Source: a virus. From it: DNA of 23,379 nt. The notes beneath the pieces were generated by a model. It made no database searches, was not told the origin of the DNA, and saw nothing but the letters and a program-made list of their open reading frames with translations. The position numbers were made by a program, and so were the translations under genes. This document shows positions 7,974 through 13,749 of the stretch, piece by piece. Location of the stretch: IMG/VR virus record IMGVR_UViG_3300020710_000036, positions 1-23,379 of that record. One strand, written 5' to 3'. The first letter of the stretch is position 1; each line of letters begins with the position of its first letter.

Positions 7974-9052
7974 CAGTTCAAATTCTCAACGGCGATTGCC
8001 GTGATGTTCTACAAACACTGCCAGAAGGCAGCATCAATATGTGTGTAACTTCGCCACCCTACTATGGGTTGCGAGATTATGGAACTGCTACGTGGACGGG
8101 CGGTGATCCACAGTGCGACCACGTTGAAAAGATTGCCGCACATGGCGGCGAACGTGCTGACCGTGATCAAAGCGGCAATATCTTTAAGTTTCGTGGAACC
8201 TGTGGTAAATGTGGTGCAACAAGCAGCGACAATCAAATTGGCTTAGAAGAAACGCCAGAGGAATATATCGCGCAACTTGTTGAAGTGTTTCGTGAAGTTC
8301 GCAGAACATTGCGTGATGATGGAACACTATGGGTTAATATTGGTGATTCCTATTACAATTATCGCAGTGGTACCGCATTTGTAAAGCAGAGTGTTGCCAA
8401 GACAAATCAAGATTTGCCTACGCATAGCCCAAGTCGTAATAATAAATTAGCAGGATTAAAAAGCAAAGACCTAATTGGTATTCCATGGATGTTGGCATTT
8501 GCACTTCGTGCTGATGGTTGGTACCTGCGACAGGATATTATTTGGCATAAACCAAATCCTATGCCAGAGTCGGTAAAAGATCGGTGCACTAAAGCACATG
8601 AATATATTTTCTTGTTAAGCAAGAGTAAGAACTATTACTTTGATCATGTAGCAATCAAAGAACCTACTGTTAAAAGCGGCGGAGCACCAAGACAGTTTGG
8701 TGCAACAGAACAAGAAGGCACAGGACGTGGTGACATTGGCAATACATTTGTAGATGATGGCACCAGGCAAAAACGCAGTGTATGGACAGTGAATACTAAA
8801 CCATATAAGGAAGCGCATTTTGCAACATTCCCGACAGAATTGATTGAACCTTGCATTTTGGCAGGTTGTCCGAAAGATGGCATGGTTTTAGACCCATTTG
8901 GTGGTAGTGGCACAACAGGTTATATGGCAGATAAGCTAGGGCGCAATGCTACGCTTATTGAACTTAATCCGCAATATATTGAAATTGCTGAAAATCGCAT
9001 TGATCCACCACAAAGTCGTCTTGATCCTAACCTATTTGAGATTGTTTCCTAA
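7970..9052 (+). CDS. TSPPY-class DNA methyltransferase (N4-C or N6-A)
   Basis: A 360-aa protein with the beta-class order of motifs: catalytic TSPPY at residues 27-31 near the N-terminus and the AdoMet motif DPFGGSGTTG near the C-terminus, followed by ELNPQYIEIAENRI. TSPPY is compatible with N4-cytosine or N6-adenine methylation. An insertion between them carries Cys/His residues (CDH..., CGKCG) that may form a small zinc ribbon. It shares a 4-base start/stop overlap with the putative nuclease, so the pair is translationally coupled, as in compact restriction-modification modules. Confidence 0.88.
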   Translation: MTVQILNGDCRDVLQTLPEGSINMCVTSPPYYGLRDYGTATWTGGDPQCDHVEKIAAHGGERADRDQSGNIFKFRGTCGKCGATSSDNQIGLEETPEEYIAQLVEVFREVRRTLRDDGTLWVNIGDSYYNYRSGTAFVKQSVAKTNQDLPTHSPSRNNKLAGLKSKDLIGIPWMLAFALRADGWYLRQDIIWHKPNPMPESVKDRCTKAHEYIFLLSKSKNYYFDHVAIKEPTVKSGGAPRQFGATEQEGTGRGDIGNTFVDDGTRQKRSVWTVNTKPYKEAHFATFPTELIEPCILAGCPKDGMVLDPFGGSGTTGYMADKLGRNATLIELNPQYIEIAENRIDPPQSRLDPNLFEIVS

Positions 9053-9086
9053 ATAGGTTTAATACCAACCACATGGAGCAAAACCA

Positions 9087-9305
9087 ATGACTACTGACGA
9101 AATTGCAAATATTCAAACTATCAGTGATAATCTAAAAGCATCTATTTCTGCTATTACGCTTGAATTGGTAGATAAGCAAAATCAAGTAACAGCACTCAAC
9201 AATGAGATTGCTGCACTTAACAATTTATTAAACAGTTTAGGTGGCAGTGCAAATAATATTGCAGATGCGGTAAGTGCTGCAAAGACTACACTTAACATTC
9301 AGTAA
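9087..9305 (+). CDS. Small coiled-coil protein (72 aa)
   Basis: A 72-aa protein whose residues 8-50 form a regular heptad pattern (ISDNLKASISAITLELVDKQNQ..., LNNEIAALNNLLNSL), strongly suggesting a coiled coil. It ends in an Ala-rich helix. There is no signal peptide or DNA-binding motif. A GGAG site precedes the ATG. It lies between the methylase gene and the PHO box of pstS, so it probably belongs to the upstream transcript. Function unknown. Confidence 0.6.
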   Translation: MTTDEIANIQTISDNLKASISAITLELVDKQNQVTALNNEIAALNNLLNSLGGSANNIADAVSAAKTTLNIQ

Positions 9306-9338
9306 TTGTCATAATACTGTCATAATACTGTGATAAAT
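9306..9338 (+). promoter_or_regulatory. PHO box (PhoB operator) upstream of pstS
   Basis: Three consecutive 11-bp repeats read TTGTCATAATA, CTGTCATAATA and CTGTGATAAAT. The PhoB consensus is CTGTCAT repeated with 11-bp period. There is no TTGACA -35 box, as usual for PhoB-activated promoters. Candidate -10 elements are TAAATT (9334) or CATAAT (9347); I cannot choose between them. The pstS ribosome-binding site GAAGGAG lies at 9354-9360. Confidence 0.85.
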
Positions 9339-9367
9339 TAGGTTGGCATAATAGAAGGAGAAATCAT

Positions 9368-10297
9368 ATGCTAACCAGACTACTCGCAGTTGCAGCGGCA
9401 ACGATTATTGGTACAGCAGCAATGGCTGCTGAAATTACAGGTGCAGGTGCTACTTTCCCATATCCAATATATTCAAAATGGGCAGATGCTTATAAAAATA
9501 GTTCAGGTAATACACTTAACTACCAATCAATTGGCAGTGGTGCTGGCTTGAAGCAGATTGATGCAAAAACAGTTACATTTGGCGCAACTGATATTCCAGT
9601 AAAGCCAGAAGACCTAGAAAAGAAAGGTCAAGTTCAATTTCCAATGGTAGTTGGTGGCATTGTTCCAGTTGTAAATCTTAAAGAAGTTACAAATGGTAAA
9701 CTAACGCTTTCAACTGATATCCTTGCTAAAATCTATATGGAAAAGATTAAGCGTTGGAATGATAAGGAAATTGCAGCTATCAATGCAGGCGTCACGTTAC
9801 CAGACCTACCAATTATTAAGATTCGTCGCAGTGACGGTAGCGGTACTACTTGGAACTTCACACGTTTCCTTGCAGAAGCAAATGGCGATTGGAAGAAGAC
9901 ATTTGGATTTGGTCAAACAGTTGAATGGGCAGGCAGTGCTATTGGTGCTAATGGCAATGCTGGTGTTGCAGCAAACGTTCAACAAACCAATGGTTCAATT
10001 GGTTATGTAGAATATGCATATGCTAAGCAAAATAATCTTACTGTTGCTAATATGATTGGTAGCGATGGCAAATCAATTGCACCAAGCCTAAAAGCATTCC
10101 AGACAACTTGGCCAATGACAGCAACAACTTATATTGTTATGTATAAGGAACCAGTCGATAGTGCTGCCGCAAAGGAAGCAATCAAGTTCTTTGAATATGG
10201 TTATGCTAACGATAAGATGGCAGAAGAACTAGATTACGTACCGCTAACTGCTGCTCAAAAGGCAGAAACAAAAAAAGTTTGGTCAAGCATAAAATAA
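9368..10297 (+). CDS. pstS: Phosphate ABC transporter substrate-binding protein PstS
   Basis: A 309-aa periplasmic phosphate-binding protein. Residues 1-20 are a Sec signal peptide ending AMA|AE. The mature start ITGAGATFPYPIYSKWADAY is typical of PstS, as are GATDIPVK and the phosphate-contacting SDGSGTT. It would bind inorganic phosphate for the host PstCAB transporter, raising phosphate supply during infection; no transporter genes are in the window. Expression is probably under host PhoB through the PHO box immediately upstream. Phage pstS genes with PHO boxes are known in marine cyanophages. Confidence 0.95.
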   Translation: MLTRLLAVAAATIIGTAAMAAEITGAGATFPYPIYSKWADAYKNSSGNTLNYQSIGSGAGLKQIDAKTVTFGATDIPVKPEDLEKKGQVQFPMVVGGIVPVVNLKEVTNGKLTLSTDILAKIYMEKIKRWNDKEIAAINAGVTLPDLPIIKIRRSDGSGTTWNFTRFLAEANGDWKKTFGFGQTVEWAGSAIGANGNAGVAANVQQTNGSIGYVEYAYAKQNNLTVANMIGSDGKSIAPSLKAFQTTWPMTATTYIVMYKEPVDSAAAKEAIKFFEYGYANDKMAEELDYVPLTAAQKAETKKVWSSIK

Positions 10298-10300
10298 TTC

Positions 10301-10330
10301 TTGACATTATTTTTTATTGTGGTATAAATA
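10301..10330 (+). promoter_or_regulatory. Composite sigma70/late promoter
   Basis: TTGACA (10301-10306) and TATAAA (10323-10328) are 16 bases apart; the -10 is also a perfect T4-type late element TATAAATA (10323-10330). It starts just after pstS and drives the terminator-containing leader, and possibly the downstream small gene and tRNA-Trp. Confidence 0.7.
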
Positions 10331-10351
10331 GAATACAAATTGAGAGCAAAC

Positions 10352-10438
10352 ATGACTAACACGCCTAAACACAATGATTATAACATTTGCCGCATGCCAG
10401 AAGGTTTCTGGATGGTGGGGGCGTGTGCCTTGATGTGA
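10352..10438 (+). CDS. Short leader ORF (28 aa), possible leader peptide
   Basis: ATG at 10352 to TGA at 10436-10438 encodes MTNTPKHNDYNICRMPEGFW plus eight more residues. There is no strong ribosome-binding site beyond GAGAGCAAAC. The ORF ends inside the first hairpin of the downstream antiterminator/terminator pair, so a ribosome at its stop codon would cover that hairpin, as in attenuation. It could equally be a chance ORF over a structured RNA. Confidence 0.35.
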   Translation: MTNTPKHNDYNICRMPEGFWMVGACALM

Positions 10439-10468
10439 TATGCACATCATAGTATGCACTTAGCCCCC
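10417..10468 (+). promoter_or_regulatory. Putative antiterminator hairpin
   Basis: GGGGGC (10417-10422) can pair with GCCCCC (10463-10468), GTGC (10425-10428) with GCAC (10456-10459), and TGATGTG (10431-10437) with CACATCA (10443-10449). The CCCCC at 10464-10468 is also the left arm of the terminator, so the two structures exclude one another. Confidence 0.5.
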
Positions 10469-10493
10469 GAAGCGAAAGTTTCGGGGGTTTTTT
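10464..10493 (+). terminator. Rho-independent terminator
   Basis: A 10-bp stem (left arm 10464-10473, right arm 10478-10487, GAAA tetraloop, one G-T pair) is followed directly by six T. It lies between the leader promoter at 10301 and the small gene at 10514. Confidence 0.92.
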
Positions 10494-10513
10494 ATTATTA
10501 AGGAGTAAGGTAC

Positions 10514-10672
10514 ATGAAATGGCCAAAGTTGTTAAGAAAGATGTATGATGCAATTCTATCGCATGATACTAAGAAAGAAAAAGAATTATTTGAGAAAGCC
10601 TTGAAGAAGAATATTAAGGCTAACTTAAAAGATAAAAAGACTACAGTGACTCAGGTTACTGTTCAAGATTAA
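10514..10672 (+). CDS. Small basic hypothetical protein (52 aa)
   Basis: ATG at 10514 follows an AAGGAG site at 10499-10504 and runs to TAA at 10670-10672. The product MKWPKLLRKMYDAILSHDTK... is lysine-rich and helical in the middle (KKEKELFEKALKKNIKANLK), with a Thr/Val tail. No family is recognised. It is downstream of a strong terminator, so its expression from the 10301 promoter would require read-through. It may be co-transcribed with the tRNA-Trp block. Confidence 0.55.
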   Translation: MKWPKLLRKMYDAILSHDTKKEKELFEKALKKNIKANLKDKKTTVTQVTVQD

Positions 10673-10778
10673 ACAAGTTTTCAGGACGGTATCCCCTACG
10701 CATAAGGATACTTCACCGACCAGTACTTGAGCCAAATGGCTGAATAGGTGGTTTCGGCGGTGATAAATGAAACGATGC
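10673..10778 (+). ncRNA. Structured untranslated segment before tRNA-Trp
   Basis: No ORF is seen. Hairpins can be drawn by eye: GTATCC/GGATAC enclosing CCTACGCATAA, AGCC/GGCT with an AAAT loop, and CACCG pairing with CGGTG around it. T4-like phages are known to carry stable non-tRNA RNAs within tRNA clusters; this may be one, or a tRNA precursor leader. Confidence 0.3.
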
Positions 10779-10853
10779 GTTGGTCGGGGAAGATGGTAAT
10801 CCGCAGGTCTCCAAAACCTTGAGAAGTTAGTTCGATTCTAACGACCTTCGCCA
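10779..10853 (+). tRNA. tRNA-Trp(CCA)
   Basis: 75 nt with encoded CCA. Anticodon arm CAGGT-CTCCAAA-ACCTT gives anticodon CCA, T-arm GTTAG-TTCGATT-CTAAC, discriminator G as usual for Trp. The acceptor GTTGGTC/GACCTTC has two T-T mismatches, so the 5' end is less certain or the tRNA is decaying. Confidence 0.7.
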
Positions 10854-10862
10854 ATTTTTCTC

Positions 10863-10890
10863 TTGACAACCTTAAAAAACATGATATATT
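10863..10890 (+). promoter_or_regulatory. Sigma70-type promoter (copy 1 of a duplicated promoter)
   Basis: TTGACA (10863-10868), 16-base spacer, TATATT (10885-10890). The -10 region ATATTAGTAATAT is repeated at the promoter at 11178. The ATG of the next gene is only 6 bases after the -10 box. Confidence 0.75.
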
Positions 10891-10896
10891 AGTAAT

Positions 10897-11133
10897 ATGG
10901 CTAGAGCATCAAAACCGCTTAACAAACCTGTTATTCCAAGCGATACCTGTCCTTATATTGACATGGTAATTGACCTTACTGAAAAGATGGCAAGTGAGCC
11001 TAACTATGATTGGCGCAATGAACAGCAAATACTTGCCAAAGCACTGCTAGAATATGTGCGTGAAAGCAACCAAAAACTGCGAATTTCATCCAAATTCTGG
11101 TACGAACAATACCAAAAAGTGTCAAAAAATTGA
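10897..11133 (+). CDS. Hypothetical protein (78 aa), probably leaderless
   Basis: A 78-aa protein (MARASKPLNKPVIPSDTCPY...) that is mainly helical (IDMVIDLTEKMAS, EQQILAKALLEYVRESNQKL) and basic at the C-terminus. No family is recognised. The promoter -10 box ends 6 bases before the ATG and there is no ribosome-binding site, so the mRNA would be leaderless, unless translation starts at an internal methionine. It precedes the amidotransferase-like gene, which has its own copy of the same promoter. Confidence 0.6.
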   Translation: MARASKPLNKPVIPSDTCPYIDMVIDLTEKMASEPNYDWRNEQQILAKALLEYVRESNQKLRISSKFWYEQYQKVSKN

Positions 11134-11168
11134 GTTTTTGTGTCAAAATATTGGCAAACCTGTCAAAA
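11120..11168 (+). repeat. Three phased TGTCAAAA repeats
   Basis: TGTCAAAA occurs at 11120, 11141 and 11161, with 21- and 20-base spacing (two DNA turns), just upstream of the TTGACA box at 11178. This spacing suggests an operator for a regulator binding one DNA face; no protein is known to bind it. Confidence 0.4.
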
Positions 11169-11177
11169 AAATAACAC

Positions 11178-11205
11178 TTGACAACAATTTTAACTGTGTT
11201 ATATT
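11178..11205 (+). promoter_or_regulatory. Sigma70-type promoter (copy 2)
   Basis: TTGACA (11178-11183), 16-base spacer, TATATT (11200-11205), sharing TTGACAAC and ATATTAGTAATAT with the promoter at 10863. A CAGGAG ribosome-binding site follows before the ATG at 11235. Confidence 0.8.
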
Positions 11206-11234
11206 AGTAATATACCGCAGTTCAGGAGAATTAT

Positions 11235-11867
11235 ATGCGCAAGATAGCCTTATTTTCCCATCATCCAGTGTGCTCCCGTGACTCTACAAACGGCATTATT
11301 GCCGCCCTAAGTGGTGCCTACGATGTTGAGACCTTTCGGGTAGATGATGACTTTGGCGCTATCTTGGGCGAGGCTGATATCGTAGCCTTTCCTGGCGGTA
11401 TCGGTGATAGCCAATCATTTGATTATTTGCTTGGCGACAAGGTAGAGATGATCCAAGACTTTGTTGCCAATGGTGGCAAGTATCTTGGCATCTGTATGGG
11501 TGCGTATTGGGCTGGCAGCCACTACTTCAATCTGCTTGATGGAGTAGATGCTGTTCAGTATATTCGCCGCCCACAGGCTTGTACTGCTCGTCCATACGGC
11601 ACTGTTGTAGAAGTGGATTGGCGTGGTGATAAAGAAGCTATGTATTTCTATGATGGCTGTGCATTGGTTGGCAACAAGCGTAAGTTTGAGACTGTTGCTA
11701 CCTATGCCAATGGCGATGCTATGGCTATTCGTCAAGGCAATGTAGGTATCATCGGCTGTCATCCTGAGAGCCAAGCATACTGGTATGATACATGGCAGTA
11801 TATGCCACAGTTCTATCACGATGGTCATCATCATACGCTGCTACGTGAGTTCGTAGATAAACTATAA
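11235..11867 (+). CDS. BPL_N-like class I glutamine amidotransferase-fold protein
   Basis: A 210-aa protein of the class I glutamine amidotransferase/DJ-1 superfamily, most like the BPL_N family. Visible motifs are FPGG at 52-55, the nucleophile elbow GICMGAYWAG with Cys at 87, and GCHPES with the probable catalytic His near 174. In the family a Cys-His pair forms a thioester intermediate or performs amide chemistry; the substrate here is unknown. There is no signal peptide. It is likely expressed from its own sigma70-type promoter at 11178 with the phased TGTCAAAA repeats upstream. Confidence 0.75.
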   Translation: MRKIALFSHHPVCSRDSTNGIIAALSGAYDVETFRVDDDFGAILGEADIVAFPGGIGDSQSFDYLLGDKVEMIQDFVANGGKYLGICMGAYWAGSHYFNLLDGVDAVQYIRRPQACTARPYGTVVEVDWRGDKEAMYFYDGCALVGNKRKFETVATYANGDAMAIRQGNVGIIGCHPESQAYWYDTWQYMPQFYHDGHHHTLLREFVDKL

Positions 11868-11896
11868 AATAATAGTTACGGGAAGGTCTGCGTTTG

Positions 11897-11904
11897 TATA
11901 AATA
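11897..11904 (+). promoter_or_regulatory. Late promoter of first GIY-YIG gene
   Basis: A perfect TATAAATA lies 14 bases before the ATG at 11919, with GGAG at 11910-11913. Short complementarity (TTTGT with ACAAA) surrounds it, but no strong hairpin like those of the other two GIY-YIG genes. Confidence 0.65.
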
Positions 11905-11918
11905 TAAATGGAGACAAA

Positions 11919-12467
11919 ATGTTTTATTTTATATACAAAACTACAAATAATATAAATGGAAAATATTATATTGGCTGTCACAAAACAGCCAATATAGATG
12001 ATGGATACATGGGTTCTGGAAAGGCATTATTAAAAGCCATAGAAAAATATGGCAAGCATAATTTTACAAAAGAAATATTGATTTATTGCACAACAATTGA
12101 TGACATGTTTGAAAAAGAAAAAGAAATAGTCAATGAAAGTGTAGTAAATGATGAAAATTCATATAATTTAAAAATAGGTGGTTCATCTAATTTTTATTAT
12201 GTTAATAAAAATAAATTAAATCATAAAACAAATCAACATCTGAAACATGCTGAAAAGTTAAAAAACGATCCAGAGTATGCAAAGCAATTTAGCAAAAAAA
12301 TGAGTATTGCTAATAGAAAAAAAGAACATAAAAAAACGGAAAAACAAAAAGAATCTGCAAAAAAAGTTATGACATTATTAAATGAAAAAAGAAAAAATAA
12401 TAGAAATCATACAGTAGAAACAAAAGTTAAAATTGCAGCATCAGTAAAAAAAAAGATGGGACGATAG
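11919..12467 (+). CDS. GIY-YIG homing endonuclease (copy 1, 182 aa)
   Basis: The N-terminus MFYFIYKTTNNINGKYYIGC is a GIY-YIG nuclease domain (IYK ... YYIG), followed by the DDGYMGSGKALLKAIEKYG segment shared by the free-standing phage GIY-YIG family. The C-terminal half is lysine-rich and helical, fitting a DNA-binding tail; NUMOD3-type motifs are weaker than in copies 2 and 3. Such enzymes cut DNA near their own gene so that it is copied into related phages. The stop codon lies inside the tRNA-Cys gene (10-base overlap), so the coding region abuts a tRNA as expected for insertion at a conserved site. AT content is higher than in neighbours. Transcribed from the late promoter at 11897. Confidence 0.9.
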   Translation: MFYFIYKTTNNINGKYYIGCHKTANIDDGYMGSGKALLKAIEKYGKHNFTKEILIYCTTIDDMFEKEKEIVNESVVNDENSYNLKIGGSSNFYYVNKNKLNHKTNQHLKHAEKLKNDPEYAKQFSKKMSIANRKKEHKKTEKQKESAKKVMTLLNEKRKNNRNHTVETKVKIAASVKKKMGR

Positions 12468-12534
12468 CAAAAATGGCTAATGCACTGGACTGCAAATCCT
12501 CAAGGTGTCGGTTCGAATCCGACTCGTCCCTCCA
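12458..12534 (+). tRNA. tRNA-Cys(GCA)
   Basis: 77 nt with CCA. Acceptor GGGACGA/TCGTCCC perfect, discriminator T, loop CTGCAAA gives anticodon GCA, T-arm GTCGG-TTCGAAT-CCGAC. The outer two anticodon-stem pairs are mismatched. Its first 10 bases are also the 3' end of the GIY-YIG gene. Confidence 0.88.
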
Positions 12535-12538
12535 ACAT

Positions 12539-12569
12539 ATGCCCTACAAAAATAATATTTGTAGGGCAT
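12539..12569 (+). promoter_or_regulatory. Perfect inter-tRNA hairpin
   Basis: ATGCCCTACAAA pairs with TTTGTAGGGCAT (12 bp, about 7-nt AT loop) between tRNA-Cys and tRNA-Phe. There is no T-run, so RNA processing is likelier than termination. Confidence 0.6.
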
Positions 12570-12576
12570 CTTAAAT

Positions 12577-12652
12577 GCAAAGTTAGCAAATGTGGTCATT
12601 ACACTGGACTGAAAATCCAGCCAACTTGGTTCGATCCCAAGACTTTGCACCA
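12577..12652 (+). tRNA. tRNA-Phe(GAA)
   Basis: 76 nt with CCA. Acceptor GCAAAGT/ACTTTGC, anticodon arm CTGGA-CTGAAAA-TCCAG perfect (anticodon GAA), T-arm CTTGG-TTCGATC-CCAAG. Confidence 0.93.
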
Positions 12653-12657
12653 TTACT

Positions 12658-12734
12658 GCCCGAATAGTCCAATTGGTAGAGGCGTTCGACTCAAAATCGA
12701 AATGTTGTCAGTTCGAGTCTGACTTTGGGCACCA
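12658..12734 (+). tRNA. tRNA with Leu anticodon (CAA), short variable loop
   Basis: 77 nt with CCA. Acceptor GCCCGAA/TTTGGGC, anticodon arm TTCGA-CTCAAAA-TCGAA (anticodon CAA, Leu), T-arm GTCAG-TTCGAGT-CTGAC. The variable region is only 5 nt, unlike ordinary class II tRNA-Leu; its D-arm resembles that of the Leu(TAG) gene at 19581. Confidence 0.8.
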
Positions 12735-12762
12735 TTTTTATAAAAGGAGTAACCAAGATGCT

Positions 12763-12999
12763 ACGGGACTGTATCTAGAAACAACAGATGGGCGAATCGT
12801 CAATATTACAGTTTATGTAATGGGCGGTCTGCATACTTTAACAAAGACATACACCATATATTATAAAGAGGAATGGGGCGGTTTCCCCGATTTACATAAT
12901 TGGTGGTTCTTCAAAGAAGTAAAAGACGAACCTGATGGTCTATACTATGATAAACGAAGCTACTTTATTGAAATAAAAACAAAAGGCTCCATCTTATAA
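12763..12999 (+). CDS. Hypothetical protein with unresolved start
   Basis: An open frame encodes ...TGLYLETTDGRIVNITVYVMGG..., Trp-rich (EEWGGFPDLHNWWFFKEV), ending at TAA 12997-12999. It has no in-frame ATG: an AAGGAG site (12744-12749) is followed by ATG at 12758 in another frame, which stops after six codons. The start given here (ACG at 12763) is a placeholder. A one-base indel near 12760 in the source or assembly, a rare start, or frameshifting could explain it. The last 15 bases overlap tRNA-Asp. No family is recognised. Confidence 0.4.
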   Translation, partial: TGLYLETTDGRIVNITVYVMGGLHTLTKTYTIYYKEEWGGFPDLHNWWFFKEVKDEPDGLYYDKRSYFIEIKTKGSIL

Positions 13000-13056
13000 T
13001 GGCTATTATCCTTGACTGTCTATCAGGGGATAGGGGTTCGATCCCCCTTGGAGTCG
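12985..13056 (+). tRNA. tRNA-Asp(GTC)
   Basis: 72 nt to the discriminator G; the CCA is not encoded (CAT follows). Acceptor GGCTCCA/TGGAGTC with one G-T pair, anticodon arm CTTGA-CTGTCTA-TCAGG (GTC), T-arm AGGGG-TTCGATC-CCCCT. Its 5' end overlaps the preceding ORF by 15 bases. Confidence 0.85.
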
Positions 13057-13064
13057 CATAAGCG

Positions 13065-13113
13065 CCTCGAATGTATAAATAGTAATGTCAATAAAACTAT
13101 TATACATTCGAGG
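13065..13113 (+). promoter_or_regulatory. Late promoter inside RBS-sequestering hairpin
   Basis: Arms 13065-13083 and 13096-13113 pair over 18 bases with one bulged T. The left arm contains a perfect TATAAATA (13074-13081); the right arm ends in the GAGG of the ribosome-binding site of the GIY-YIG gene at 13119. A transcript begun at the late promoter would start near 13087, in the loop, and could not form the hairpin, whereas read-through RNA would. Confidence 0.85.
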
Positions 13114-13118
13114 GCAGC

Positions 13119-13748
13119 ATGTTTTATACGATTTATAAAATTACTAATATCATAAACAACAAATATTATATTGGTATGCATCAAACTGAAAATATAAATG
13201 ACAATTATATGGGTTCTGGTAAACTTATTAAAATAGCCATACAAAAATATGGAATTGAAAATTTTAAAAAAGAAATATTACATATATTCGATAACGAAAA
13301 AGATATGAAAAATAAAGAAAAAGAACTCGTTGTTTTAGATGAAATGAGTTATAATCTCTGTGATGGCGGGAAAGGTGGATTTGGATATATTAATCGTACA
13401 GGATTAAATAATAATCACAAAGATAAAGAAGCAATATATGAAAAGGTATCAAAGTCTCTATCTGGCAGACAATTACCACATGTATCTTCTCTTCTTAAAG
13501 AAAGACATGAAAATGGATTATTTAAAAAAACATATTTTGGTTCTCGTGGGGAAATTGACAAATTAGCTTTAGAAAAAGCACACTCACCAGAATCTAATGC
13601 AAAACGCATTAAAACATATCGAGAAAAAGAACACCAAAAAGGTGAAAAAAATTCTCAATTTGGTAAACCAAGAAGTGAAGAAACTAAACAAAAAATAAGA
13701 GAATCTCTGGCAAAAACCAGAGAATTAAAAAAATTATCAACAATTTAA
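13119..13748 (+). CDS. GIY-YIG homing endonuclease (copy 2, 209 aa)
   Basis: MFYTIYKITNIINNKYYIGM is the GIY-YIG nuclease core, followed by NDNYMGSGKLIKIAIQKYG and the conserved GGKGGFGYIN. The C-terminal segment GEKNSQFGKPRSEETKQKI is a NUMOD3-type DNA-binding motif. It is clearly paralogous to the copies at 11919 and 15286. The stop at 13748 is one base before a tRNA-like remnant, and tRNA-Asp lies just upstream, so the gene is wedged between tRNAs. Expression should be late, controlled by the promoter-in-hairpin at 13065. Confidence 0.92.
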   Translation: MFYTIYKITNIINNKYYIGMHQTENINDNYMGSGKLIKIAIQKYGIENFKKEILHIFDNEKDMKNKEKELVVLDEMSYNLCDGGKGGFGYINRTGLNNNHKDKEAIYEKVSKSLSGRQLPHVSSLLKERHENGLFKKTYFGSRGEIDKLALEKAHSPESNAKRIKTYREKEHQKGEKNSQFGKPRSEETKQKIRESLAKTRELKKLSTI

Positions 13749-13749
13749 T

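Noticed and set aside
10417-10468. Known riboswitch class
   Set aside because: I could not match the hairpin to conserved sequences of glutamine, SAM, preQ1 or other riboswitches I know, so it is described only as a possible attenuator.
10673-10853. tmRNA
   Set aside because: The 3' end is a complete tRNA-Trp anticodon, D and T arm set, and no tag-peptide reading frame or tmRNA-type 5' acceptor half was found.
11235-11418. Complete biotin-protein ligase
   Set aside because: Only the amidotransferase-like N-terminal family fold is present; no ligase domain follows.
12480-12722. Plus-strand open frame across tRNA-Cys, tRNA-Phe and tRNA-Leu
   Set aside because: The frame is made of tRNA genes; its translation reflects conserved tRNA arms such as GGTTCGAATCC.
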